A DNA stretch of 64,000 nt from a virus: the IMG/VR virus record IMGVR_UViG_3300035670_000059, positions 49,733-113,732 of that record; one strand, given 5' to 3'. The position numbers and the translations under genes were made by a program. The notes beneath the pieces were generated by a model. The model had not been told where the DNA came from, did no database searches, and worked only from the letters and a program-made list of their open reading frames with translations. Positions within the stretch are counted from its first letter, which is position 1. Each line of letters opens with the position of its first letter. Of this stretch, positions 38,101 through 46,023 are shown piece after piece.

Positions 38101-38421
38101 GAGCATAAACGTTCCTCAGGATCAAGTCATCCAAAAGGTAATGGTATAGATTTTGTAATTACAGGAACAACTAAAAAAGTAAGAACAGAACAAATAGATG
38201 CAGATTTGGCCACTATGGTATTTCTAAACCCAGGCTTTCGATTTATAAATGAATATGAATACCCAAGTTCAAGAGCATCTGGTCCTCACTACCATATTTC
38301 TTGGAATCAAGCGGGTGATGGAGGTACTACATCTATGAAGATGGCGCTGCAATATGCAATAGATCAAAAACTAGAGGCAAAAAGACTTTTACTTAATCCT
38401 ATATACCGAATTAAGTTTTAA
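35116..38421 (+). CDS. Baseplate hub protein with C-terminal M15-type peptidase domain
   Basis: 1101 residues, the largest protein here. The N-terminal and middle parts (such as IELLYLRLGFTMMLEWGW near residue 195) look like a hub/structural protein. After a Gly-rich linker near residue 915-930, residues about 935-1080 show the metal ligands of D,D/L,D-peptidases of the M15 type: SSHPKGNGIDF (His1005, Asp1012) and GPHYHISW (His1058, His1060). It probably opens the peptidoglycan at infection, the job of T4 gp5 lysozyme, but by cutting the peptide instead of the sugar chain. Confidence 0.8.
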   Translation: MTGNVVGEPIEDFVDKQIGIRQQNQFGGYGTTLRTDDQLQYLNNRNAWVKLASSVSVLPDATIPSTPEESVAQRYGLEFTGTTIPLGESKLKNIGIQDTSNYLGTKLAEKAILFNTISQYTSGGTLSNNRAGVANTNNLWNDGFIYGIGGTEFGIQPPPGIIGVTIDSLNRGSIRKANITLKAHNKFQFDLIELLYLRLGFTMMLEWGWDKYLDSKGVLQQTGNTIIEDEWFKTNGTTQLQMLNSIQKKRRDYQGNYDGFFGKVSNFTWNFNPDGSYDISIDLITLGDVIESLKVNTSVKEKFYPDGGLFEDIKFPEDKSNTNIAKVATLNTLGYFLFSKIKEITNNFTYTRSENINTNYPNYISFFTTNTTSYQSPQYYVRLGEFLTQLEGLIVPKVQNNNSDKFSQITFEKTGCLISYFPNQIPLDPRVCIFKPSLNSYGDIKGIISPTYFNLIPIPYLVSIDGSIYGSLMDLYINFEFIAGLLVANGGPDQELFLFKFLQDLCNGINTALGGVNKLEPIIKDDYFITIIDQTLSSPEVKDTVNLEVYGYNPSDLNNPVSNFVKDVKFISKITPQLASTISIGATAAGSSTSEIDGTAFSKWSEGLVDRFAEKISEPAGLDLITDNQEKGAKSVEEYKAIFERFEYADDTISILRSFQYALARLGNNLNPGGTSTVVLRNLEKEEETKKRIVKNSPRYKDLENRAMTFSQFYAAASQIDINKRLQGIRGENEINELASSNYIIYLIKAFGGNSEEIKVEYANYDNIQSGTGFSSIGRSLKNSTTIKNLQVDPNQGRYLEFDDVFISQGKSAYKTYINTLNNSRYKIDNIPSSDVGFIPLSFELVLDGISGIKMYNKLKINSKFLPSNYPESLSFIITKVNHNISNNSWDTSLSTISIPKTEPYKYTTLPSENTGNTGEKNTGGFGGGTIAGLTPNADYLRGVLRQLGYKEKGIELAENGDITLEVAKVAESVFRMLKKRYPTSDIIVTAGNDTEHKRSSGSSHPKGNGIDFVITGTTKKVRTEQIDADLATMVFLNPGFRFINEYEYPSSRASGPHYHISWNQAGDGGTTSMKMALQYAIDQKLEAKRLLLNPIYRIKF

Positions 38422-38471
38422 AACTATATATCCATACCTAAGCATCAATACTAAGATAAATAATTCTTATA

Positions 38472-39086
38472 ATGTATTATCCAAAATCTCAAGTTAAAAT
38501 TAATTTATATACCAACGGGGGAGAATATATTGTGTTGAACACAAACACCTCATATAAAGGGTATTATTATGAAACCTCTACTGGGGAGTATTTTAGTGGT
38601 AGAACACCAAATGAATCCCCTTCTTTTAAACTTATAAAAGATATTGCATACGAAACGAGTGGGGAGTCTTCTACTCCTTCTTCCTTTGGATTTGAAAATG
38701 ATAATTTCTATCTAATAGAAAGGGGATATGCTAATTCTACTAATTTATCATTCAACCAAATCCCTCCATCTCCACCTAAACAATCTTATCCTGTTGTAAC
38801 CGATAACGACTATAAACTAGGAGAATTTCAACGATATTTTTTAAAGAAAGGCAACGAAATCAAATTCCTAGAAATATCTCTAGAAGACTATAGAAAATAT
38901 ATAAACCGAGATAAAGACGTAATGTTTGAGCTCTACACCCCAATCCAAATAAATTGGATATTAACAGGGGAAGAAAAACAAGTTTACCAAGTAAACCAAA
39001 GCATAGTAGCTAGAGCAGAACGCGAACAAAACCTACCAGGATTTACACAATATTTTAGAGGTAAATTCACCCAGTTTTATAAATAA
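38472..39086 (+). CDS. Hypothetical structural protein, end of the tail block
   Basis: 204 residues. The N-terminal part (INLYTNGGEYIVLNTNTSYKGYYYETSTGEYFSGRTP, here shortened to the gist) is a beta domain with a YKGYYY...G-YFSG-TP pattern. The C-terminal half is charged and helical. No signal peptide. Its place after the hub suggests a baseplate or virion protein; no family is recognised. Confidence 0.6.
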   Translation: MYYPKSQVKINLYTNGGEYIVLNTNTSYKGYYYETSTGEYFSGRTPNESPSFKLIKDIAYETSGESSTPSSFGFENDNFYLIERGYANSTNLSFNQIPPSPPKQSYPVVTDNDYKLGEFQRYFLKKGNEIKFLEISLEDYRKYINRDKDVMFELYTPIQINWILTGEEKQVYQVNQSIVARAEREQNLPGFTQYFRGKFTQFYK

Positions 39087-39119
39087 CTAGGCTCCTAAAA
39101 AGAGCCTTCTTATATTTAC
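39087..39119 (+). promoter_or_regulatory. Host-like promoter, CTAG-N20-TATATTTAC
   Basis: The -7 part (39111-39119) matches TAnnTTT and the spacer from 39090 is 20 bases. The -33 part is CTAG rather than TTTG. It lies 18 bases before the DNA polymerase start. Confidence 0.45.
39089..39110 (+). terminator. Weak hairpin, possible terminator of the tail block
   Basis: Stem AGGCTC (39089-39094) with GAGCCT (39102-39107), followed by a short T-rich stretch. It overlaps the spacer of a promoter-like element, so it may be regulatory rather than a terminator. Confidence 0.4.
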
Positions 39120-39137
39120 ATAAATAAAGGTTACGCA

Positions 39138-40409
39138 ATGTACTGGTTAATCGAAGACATAGACCAACTTAAAAATTTCTATAATTTAGGCTATAAGGAA
39201 GCATTCATAGAGGTAATACCCTCAAATGATAAAATCCACCCTATCCAAAACACTGTATCTTTGGTGTATATTCGCCCGCTTTTAGCAACTAAAGGCTTCA
39301 TGCTAGGAGTGTCCCACAGCGAAACGCTAAACGAAATATCGCAACACATTACCGCAATTCTACAAAAATTTGATGTGTTGTATTGTAGGGATAAGAAGGA
39401 AATATTACATTATTTTCCAATTAAGCATTTGCTTGACATCACACCCCCTCCTCATCCGTATATACGACCCACTACAACAACACACGATCTATTTTATAGA
39501 AACCACGGTTTAAACATAGAAGTAAACAAAATTATCCCTATTGTTAAACATTATGAGGTATGCGAGCAAATGTATAATGATTTGCTGCCAAACATGTGTG
39601 AGCCTAAAACACAATACCACAAGTTTTTTAACAATAAAGTAACAGTAGTGTTTAACGCTATTGAACAAAACGGTTTGCACATCAATAAACCCGAATTTGA
39701 AAATTATTTTACTAAAACAAATTCGGATTTTGTCTATACACAATACAATTTAAAAACAACAACAACAAGACCATCAAATACATTTGGAGGAATTAACTAT
39801 GCGGCGCTCAATAAAGAAAACGGTTGTAGAAAAAGCTTTATACCACGTAACGATAAATTTGTTGAAATTGATATTTCTGCTTACCATCCTAGCTTGGCTG
39901 CTCGTCTCATTGATTATGTTTTTTCCGTTGATGATATTCATGCTCATTTTGCTGCCTTATATAAAGTGGACTACGCAAAGGCAAAAGAACTCACATTCAA
40001 ACAGTTATATGGAGGAGTTTTTGAATCTTACAAAAATATTGATTTCTTTAAGAAAAGCCAAGTATATATTGAGAAAAACTGGGAGCAATTTGAAAACACG
40101 GGAAGTATAGAGGTACCAATCTCTGGATATAAAATTGAAAAAAATAATGTGGGAGAGATGAACCCACAAAAATTGTTTAATTATTTGCTACAAGGATACG
40201 AGACAGCTCAGAATATTTTGATATTGTGGGATATGTTGCGTATCTTAATGGGAAAGAATACGAAATTGGTTCTGTACACTTACGACAGTTTTATGCTTGA
40301 TGTAGATAATAAAGAGATAGAAATTTTAGAAGATATTAGAGATATATTTAAAAAATATAAATTAAATATTAAAGAAAAAAGTGGAGTAAATTATGGGGAT
40401 TTGGTGTGA
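39138..40409 (+). CDS. Compact family A DNA polymerase
   Basis: 423 residues. Polymerase motifs of family A are seen in order: the NLKTTTTRPSNTFGGINYAAL stretch (residues 204-224, here split), motif A VEIDISAYHPSLAARL with Asp245, motif B KELTFKQLYGG (Lys283-Gly292), the helix NYLLQGYETAQNI and motif C YTYDSFMLDV with Asp383. Motif C has YDS where Pol I has HDE, and motif A lacks the usual Glu of the steric gate. The first 120 residues show no intact 3'-5' exonuclease motifs. T4 itself uses a family B enzyme, so this may be the replicase of a different lineage or a second polymerase. Confidence 0.8.
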   Translation: MYWLIEDIDQLKNFYNLGYKEAFIEVIPSNDKIHPIQNTVSLVYIRPLLATKGFMLGVSHSETLNEISQHITAILQKFDVLYCRDKKEILHYFPIKHLLDITPPPHPYIRPTTTTHDLFYRNHGLNIEVNKIIPIVKHYEVCEQMYNDLLPNMCEPKTQYHKFFNNKVTVVFNAIEQNGLHINKPEFENYFTKTNSDFVYTQYNLKTTTTRPSNTFGGINYAALNKENGCRKSFIPRNDKFVEIDISAYHPSLAARLIDYVFSVDDIHAHFAALYKVDYAKAKELTFKQLYGGVFESYKNIDFFKKSQVYIEKNWEQFENTGSIEVPISGYKIEKNNVGEMNPQKLFNYLLQGYETAQNILILWDMLRILMGKNTKLVLYTYDSFMLDVDNKEIEILEDIRDIFKKYKLNIKEKSGVNYGDLV

Positions 40410-40426
40410 TTCTTTTTTGTTTGACA

Positions 40427-40435
40427 TATTTATAA
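40427..40435 (+). promoter_or_regulatory. TATTTATAA promoter-like motif
   Basis: Exact 9-mer, 12 bases before the HNH gene, in the middle of the replication block. Confidence 0.5.
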
Positions 40436-40447
40436 TAAAATAATATT

Positions 40448-41125
40448 ATGGTGTGTTCTAAATGTAAAGAAGATAAAAATCTTGAATGTTTTTCTAAAAA
40501 CCAAAAACAATGTAAAGCTTGTAAAAAAGAGTTTTATATTAAAAATAAAGAAAAAATAGTAGTTAAAAGTAAAAAGACTTACGCTGATAATAAAAGTATA
40601 GTTTTAGAGAAACAAAAAGAGTATTATAAAAATAATAAAATAGAAAGAAAATTATACCAAAAAAACTATGAAATTCTAAATAAAGATAAAATTCAAAAGT
40701 ACAATGAAGAATATTATCAAAAGAATAAAGAAAAAATAAAAAAGAATAGTACAGAATGGATTAAAGAAAAATATAAAAATAACCAAGAATTTAGAATTCA
40801 AACTAAACTCCATCTCCAGATAGTAAAATATCTGCATCAACATCAAAATATAAATAAAATACCCCAAATACTGGGTTATGAAATAAAAGATTTTATTAAT
40901 AAAATAGGTTCCCCTAAAAAAGGTTATGATATTGATCATAAAATTCCTTTAAGCTGGTTTGAAAATTTTACCCCCATTAACATAATTTGGGACTTAAGAA
41001 ATTTACACATAATTAAATCACAAGAAAACAAGAAAAAAGGAAATAGGTTTGCCCACCCTATCACAGAAGAATATAAAAATAGTATAAAACAATACATAAA
41101 AACTAAATACCAATCAAAGTTATGA
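40448..41125 (+). CDS. HNH homing-type endonuclease
   Basis: 225 residues, very Lys-rich and AT-rich in codon use compared with its neighbours. The N-terminus has two CxxC pairs (CSKC, CKAC), a Lys-rich linker with repeated YYKNN/YYQKN blocks follows, and the HNH core is YDIDHKIPLSWF with Asn in DLRNLHII. It lies between the polymerase gene and a replication-block gene, which points to insertion of a mobile gene. Its stop overlaps the next start (ATGA). Confidence 0.85.
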   Translation: MVCSKCKEDKNLECFSKNQKQCKACKKEFYIKNKEKIVVKSKKTYADNKSIVLEKQKEYYKNNKIERKLYQKNYEILNKDKIQKYNEEYYQKNKEKIKKNSTEWIKEKYKNNQEFRIQTKLHLQIVKYLHQHQNINKIPQILGYEIKDFINKIGSPKKGYDIDHKIPLSWFENFTPINIIWDLRNLHIIKSQENKKKGNRFAHPITEEYKNSIKQYIKTKYQSKL

Positions 41126-41592
41126 ATTTAATTTTAGAAAATCCTACTAATATGTATAATCCGCAATATGATGTTATCACGGATTTAAATTTATTAGAGT
41201 TGAACAGCAACAACAAATTATTCTGCACATTTACAGACCCGAAAAATCTGGATGTACTAATTGAGGATATAAAAGCAAAATACAGTATTATATATAATAA
41301 AATGTTTGTTTTGGAAATTATAGGTAAAGAGGAGTACGTCATTACCTACAATGTAGAACATGCAAACGTAAGCTATATACCTGAAAATACTATTTTGGTT
41401 CATAGAAAGAAGGAATCAAATACCCTATATACAATTAATGCTTTAAACGAGCTAATTAAAAAATTGAATGGTGGTGTAGTTGATACTAAATTTGCTATTA
41501 ATTGGAACCATTACAAGAATTGTATTTTGCTTACTCAGCACAATGAGTTAAACCAACTAAACACAAAAATCTTTAAGATTATAGAAATATAA
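41122..41592 (+). CDS. Hypothetical protein of the replication block
   Basis: 156 residues, soluble, mixed alpha/beta. A striking block is ENTILVHRKKESNTLYTINA (residues about 93-112), followed by LNELIKKLNGG and NWNHYKNCILLTQ. I recall similar proteins near replication genes of other phages of this kind but know no function. ATG 41122 overlaps the HNH stop, although a start coupled to a recent insertion is surprising. Confidence 0.65.
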   Translation: MNLILENPTNMYNPQYDVITDLNLLELNSNNKLFCTFTDPKNLDVLIEDIKAKYSIIYNKMFVLEIIGKEEYVITYNVEHANVSYIPENTILVHRKKESNTLYTINALNELIKKLNGGVVDTKFAINWNHYKNCILLTQHNELNQLNTKIFKIIEI

Positions 41593-41625
41593 TTTGGATT
41601 TCAGGAAAAGGGTTATTACATTTAG
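41593..41625 (+). promoter_or_regulatory. Host-like promoter, TTTG-N20-TACATTTAG
   Basis: TTTG at 41593-41596, a 20-base spacer, then TACATTTAG at 41617-41625. This is close to the Bacteroidota primary sigma consensus (TTTG-N19-21-TAnnTTTG). It lies 26 bases before the SSB gene. Confidence 0.6.
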
Positions 41626-41651
41626 GGTTGTAAACATAAACAGTTATATCT

Positions 41652-42512
41652 ATGGATTTATCACTATTGAAAAAGAAGTTAGATGGTCTTCAACAGAAAA
41701 CATCACCTAAGGAAAAAACCGATTACTCTAAAATTTATTGGTCCCCTAAGGTAGGAAAACAACAAATCCGTATTGTTCCTTCTGCTTTTAATAAAGCAAA
41801 CCCGTTCACGGAACTTAAAATTTATTACGGTATTACAAACAAAGTTATGATTTCTCCTTTGAATTTTGGAGAAAAGGATCCGATTGCTCTATTTGCTTCA
41901 AAACTTAGAGGTGAATACAACAAGGAAAATTTCGTACTAGCTAAAAAACTTGACCCTAAAGTTCGTATTTTTGCTCCCGTAATTGTACGTGGTGAAGAAG
42001 ATATGGGTGTTAGATTGTGGCAATTTGGCAAGCAAGTGTACGAGGAATTGATCAGCCTAGCTGTTGATGAAGAAATTGGTGATTATACCGATATTGTAAA
42101 TGGTAGAGACATTACTGTTGATACTGTAGGACCGGAATCAACTGGTACCCCATACAATAAATCTTCAGTACGTGTTAAGTTGAAAACCTCCCCATTGAGT
42201 GAAAATAAAGCTCAAGTAGAAAGTTGGTTGGCCGAACAACCTAACCCAACAGATTCATTTAAGAAATATACGTTTGATGAAATGAAATCTGCTCTGGAAA
42301 AATGGTTGTCTCCTGGAGATGAGGCTGAAGAAGGTGATATAATTGACGAGGCTAATGATGGCTTTGAAGATGAAGCTCCGGTTAGCAAGTTACCTTGGGA
42401 AGAAGAACTCGAAACACAACCTAAAAAACAAGCCAATTATAGCTTGAACACTACTAAAGTAAAACAATCTAAAGGAGATCAATTCAACGCCTTGTTTGAG
42501 GACGAAGATTAA
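41652..42512 (+). CDS. Single-stranded DNA-binding protein, T4 gp32-like
   Basis: 286 residues. It would coat ssDNA at the fork and in recombination. The N-terminal basic part and core (YWSPKVGKQQIRIVPS, FTELKIYYGI, RLWQFGKQVYEELISL) match gp32 relatives, and the C-terminus is strongly acidic and ends FNALFEDED, the usual tail that contacts partner proteins. The zinc site of T4 gp32 is not obvious. UvsX, FEN, helicase follow in one operon behind a host-like promoter. Confidence 0.85.
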   Translation: MDLSLLKKKLDGLQQKTSPKEKTDYSKIYWSPKVGKQQIRIVPSAFNKANPFTELKIYYGITNKVMISPLNFGEKDPIALFASKLRGEYNKENFVLAKKLDPKVRIFAPVIVRGEEDMGVRLWQFGKQVYEELISLAVDEEIGDYTDIVNGRDITVDTVGPESTGTPYNKSSVRVKLKTSPLSENKAQVESWLAEQPNPTDSFKKYTFDEMKSALEKWLSPGDEAEEGDIIDEANDGFEDEAPVSKLPWEEELETQPKKQANYSLNTTKVKQSKGDQFNALFEDED

Positions 42513-42517
42513 CATTT

Positions 42518-43600
42518 ATGGCTAAAAAAAGAAACACATCACTTTCCGCGGCAGTGTCCGCGGAAATTAAATCTAACTTTGATCTAAGCAAATTTAAAAC
42601 CAAGAAAGGCTTAGATAAAAACGTTAAATTTAAAGACCAACAGTGGATTCCTTTATCTCCTGCTTTTCAAGAAGTTAGCTCTATCCCTGGAATCCCTATG
42701 GGTCATATTGTTATGCTCCGAGGACATTCAGATACAGGTAAAACAACTGCAATGATTGAAGCAGCGGTATCAGCCCAAACCAATGGTATTTTACCAGTAT
42801 TCATCATTACAGAAATGAAATGGAACTGGGACCATGCAGTGCAAATGGGATTAGACATTAATATTACTCGAGATCCAGAAACAAATGAAGTTATTGACTA
42901 TGAAGGTAATTTTATTTATGTTGATCGAGAAACATTAAATTCCATTGAAGATGTTGCCGCATTTATCATGGATTTGTTAGATGAGCAGAAAAAAGGTAAT
43001 CTACCGTATGATCTGTTGTTTTTGTGGGACAGTATTGGTTCTATTCCTTGTGATCTATCAATTCGTTCTAACAAAAATAATAACGAATGGAATGCAGGTG
43101 CTATGTCAACTCAATTTGGCAATAACGTAAACCAAAAGATTGTAATGTCTCGTAAAGAATCATCACCTTACACTAACACACTTGTGGTAGTAAATAAGGT
43201 ATGGACTTTAAAACCCGAATCACCAATGGGTCAGCCCAAACTGATGAATAAGGGTGGGTATGCAATGTGGTACGATGCAACATTTGTAATTACATTTGGA
43301 AATGTTATGTCAGCCGGTACTAACAAAATCAAAGCCATTAAAAATGGTAAGGAAGTAGAGTTTGCTAAACGTACAAATCTTCAAATCGATAAAAACCACG
43401 TTAATGGTATTACTACCAGAGGTAAGATTATCATGACACCACATGGTTTCATTATGGATGATGAAAAAGCTATCAAAGAATATAAAAATATGTACGCCGA
43501 AGAATGGGCTCGTATTTTAGGTGGTGGCGATTTCTCTATAATTGAAGAAAGCGAAGAAGCAACAATTACTGTATCTCAGTTCGCACACGAACCCGAATAA
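42518..43600 (+). CDS. uvsX: RecA-like recombinase, T4 UvsX-like
   Basis: 360 residues. It forms filaments on ssDNA and drives strand exchange and recombination-dependent replication. Walker A is GHSDTGKT (residues 69-76), Walker B lies in YDLLFLWDSIGSI, and the loop region contains NNNEWNAGAMSTQFG. The PVFIITEMKWNWDHA block is typical of phage UvsX. Five bases separate it from the SSB gene, with which it would act. Confidence 0.92.
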   Translation: MAKKRNTSLSAAVSAEIKSNFDLSKFKTKKGLDKNVKFKDQQWIPLSPAFQEVSSIPGIPMGHIVMLRGHSDTGKTTAMIEAAVSAQTNGILPVFIITEMKWNWDHAVQMGLDINITRDPETNEVIDYEGNFIYVDRETLNSIEDVAAFIMDLLDEQKKGNLPYDLLFLWDSIGSIPCDLSIRSNKNNNEWNAGAMSTQFGNNVNQKIVMSRKESSPYTNTLVVVNKVWTLKPESPMGQPKLMNKGGYAMWYDATFVITFGNVMSAGTNKIKAIKNGKEVEFAKRTNLQIDKNHVNGITTRGKIIMTPHGFIMDDEKAIKEYKNMYAEEWARILGGGDFSIIEESEEATITVSQFAHEPE

Positions 43601-43601
43601 C

Positions 43602-44645
43602 ATGAAACACAAAGAACTATTTAAACTTCTTGATGATATCAAGGAGGAGGGGAATGAATCCTTACCTAAAAGACACGATAGAGTTTTATTGATAGATGGA
43701 TTAAATCTATTCTTTAGAAACTTTGCAATGTTAAACATGGTAAACCCCGATGGGATTCACGTTGGCGGATTAGGTGGGTTCCTCCGTTCACTAGGTTCTT
43801 TAGTTAAACAAATTAATCCCACCGCTGTTTATGTTGTATTCGATGGGGCAGGGTCTTCTAGCAATAGAAAGAACCTTGTCCCCGAGTACAAATCTGAACG
43901 ACACACTCAAAGGGTAACTAACTGGGAAATATTTGATAATCTGGATGACGAACACGATTCTAAAATTGATCAAATTGTACGTTTAATCCAGTATTTAAAG
44001 CAATTACCTGTTAAAACCCTAGCCATTGATAAGGTAGAAGCAGATGATATAATTGCTGTGTTATCTATGGATTTGGTTAAAAAATACAATTCCACAGTAT
44101 TCATAGTTTCCTCAGACAAGGATTTTATTCAACTAGTAAATGATAAAGTTGTAGTATATCGTCCAATGGAAAAGGAATATTACAGCCCTAAAACAGTAGT
44201 AGAAAAATTTGATGTACTAGCTGAAAATTTTATTCTTTATAAAACACTACTTGGGGATGCTTCCGATAAAGTGCAAGGAGTTAAAGGATTGGGTGATAAA
44301 GGTATATTTAAAAAATTCCCTGAGCTAAAAACTCAACCACTTACTTTAGATGATATATTTGAAATCTCGGCTAGGAAATTTAAAGACCATGTAGTATATT
44401 CAAGAATATTACAAGATCAAAGACGATTAGAGACCAATTATAAGATTATGGATTTGTCAAAACCAATGGTAGATGAACGAGACATAGCTTATATTAACAA
44501 TATGGTTGAATCTGATCTACCTGAACTTAATTCTAAGAACTTTACTATAATGTACGAGGAAGATAAGTTGGGTGGTATGATTAAAAACGTAGATTATTGG
44601 TTGAAGGATAATTTCTTACATTTTAAAGGTTACAAAAATAAATGA
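43602..44645 (+). CDS. 5'-3' exonuclease / RNase H of the FEN family
   Basis: 347 residues. It should remove RNA primers and flaps, as T4 RNase H does. Acidic metal-site blocks are present: LLIDGLNLFFRNF, YVVFDGAGSSSNRK, KVEADDIIAVLS, VSSDKDFIQLV and the helix-hairpin part LGDASDKVQGVKGLGDKG. ATG 43602 follows the uvsX stop; an upstream start would overlap uvsX. It overlaps the helicase start by 4 bases. Confidence 0.9.
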   Translation: MKHKELFKLLDDIKEEGNESLPKRHDRVLLIDGLNLFFRNFAMLNMVNPDGIHVGGLGGFLRSLGSLVKQINPTAVYVVFDGAGSSSNRKNLVPEYKSERHTQRVTNWEIFDNLDDEHDSKIDQIVRLIQYLKQLPVKTLAIDKVEADDIIAVLSMDLVKKYNSTVFIVSSDKDFIQLVNDKVVVYRPMEKEYYSPKTVVEKFDVLAENFILYKTLLGDASDKVQGVKGLGDKGIFKKFPELKTQPLTLDDIFEISARKFKDHVVYSRILQDQRRLETNYKIMDLSKPMVDERDIAYINNMVESDLPELNSKNFTIMYEEDKLGGMIKNVDYWLKDNFLHFKGYKNK

Positions 44646-46009
44646 CGCTTTCAAGCTTATCACAGTACGGACACGATTTTCAAATTAAGGTATTATCCTC
44701 TCTATTAACACATAAAGAATTTCTAATAAACATCCATGACATTATCTCGGATGAATATTTTGACAATCAAGCAGTAAAATGGTGTGTTGGTGAGATTTTA
44801 AATTACTTTGATAAGTACCATACAGTTCCTACTCTAGAAATTCTTAAAATTGAATTACAAAAAGTAGAAAATGAGGTACTGCAGATATCGATCAAAGATC
44901 AACTTAAACAAGCTTATATTTCCTCAGATATAGATTTACAATATGTGCAGGAAGAGTTTACAAATTTCTGTAAAAACCAACAATTAAAGAAAGCGCTATT
45001 AACATCTGTTGATTTACTTAAGGCTGGAGACTTTGATGGTATTAGAAATTTAGTAGATAATGCTTTAAAAGCAGGTAATGATAAAAATTTAGGACACGAA
45101 TATGTTAAAGATATTGAAGATCGCTATAGAGAAGACTCAAGAGCTACTATACCTACGCCTTGGGAACTTATTAACAATCTACTCCAGGGCGGACTGGGAA
45201 ATGGAGATTTTGGCCTTATATTTGGCAATCCAGGAGGTGGAAAATCTTGGTCTCTAGTAGCCCTGGGGGGATATGCCGTAAAGTTAGGATATAATGTTTT
45301 ACACTATACTCTAGAACTAGGAGAAAATTATGTTGGTAAACGATACGATGCATTTTTCTCTAAAATTTCGGTTACTAAAATTGATAGTTTTAAGCATAAA
45401 ATAGAGGAATTAATTCCCCAATTACCAGGACAACTTATTATAAAAGAATTTCCTACTGGTAAAGCTACGATTTCCACAATTGAATCCCATATTAGCAAAT
45501 GTTCAGATTTAGGTGTTAAACCTGATCTTGTTATAATAGATTATGTGGATTTGTTGTCTTCCAAGAAAAAGAATCGTGAGCGTAAGGAAGAAATCGATGA
45601 TATTTATCAAAGCACCAAAGGACTGGCTCGTCAATTGAACATACCAATTTGGTCTGTTTCACAAGTCAATAGATCTGGTGCGCAAGATAAAATTATTGAA
45701 GGGGATAAAGCAGCAGGATCATATGATAAAATGATGATTACTGATTTTGCAATATCTCTTTCGAGAAAAAAAGAAGATAAAGTAAATGGCACAGGACGGT
45801 TCCATATTATGAAAAATAGATACGGGGCAGATGGTTTAACATTCATGGTAAATGCCGATACTTCAACTGGGCATTTTGAGGTAACAGAATACCACGACCA
45901 AGATGAAGAAGACAAACCATCCCCCAAATCTAAATCTAATCCTTTTGACAATGTAGATAACTACGATAAAGAATTATTAAGGAAGAAATTCTTTGAACTA
46001 AACGACTAA
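44642..46009 (+). CDS. Replicative DnaB-type helicase, T4 gp41-like
   Basis: 455 residues. A hexameric 5'-3' helicase that unwinds the fork. The N-terminal helical domain is followed by the RecA-type motor: Walker A GNPGGGKS (195-202), Walker B DLVIIDYVDLL (from 295), and WSVSQVNRSG for the sensor. The C-terminal 45 residues are acidic and variable. ATG overlaps the previous stop (ATGA). Confidence 0.92.
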   Translation: MTLSSLSQYGHDFQIKVLSSLLTHKEFLINIHDIISDEYFDNQAVKWCVGEILNYFDKYHTVPTLEILKIELQKVENEVLQISIKDQLKQAYISSDIDLQYVQEEFTNFCKNQQLKKALLTSVDLLKAGDFDGIRNLVDNALKAGNDKNLGHEYVKDIEDRYREDSRATIPTPWELINNLLQGGLGNGDFGLIFGNPGGGKSWSLVALGGYAVKLGYNVLHYTLELGENYVGKRYDAFFSKISVTKIDSFKHKIEELIPQLPGQLIIKEFPTGKATISTIESHISKCSDLGVKPDLVIIDYVDLLSSKKKNRERKEEIDDIYQSTKGLARQLNIPIWSVSQVNRSGAQDKIIEGDKAAGSYDKMMITDFAISLSRKKEDKVNGTGRFHIMKNRYGADGLTFMVNADTSTGHFEVTEYHDQDEEDKPSPKSKSNPFDNVDNYDKELLRKKFFELND

Positions 46010-46023
46010 ACAATATATTAAAT

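Noticed and set aside
39784-40110. 108-codon + strand ORF with hydrophobic stretches
   Set aside because: It is another frame of the polymerase gene, which has clear motifs in the main frame.
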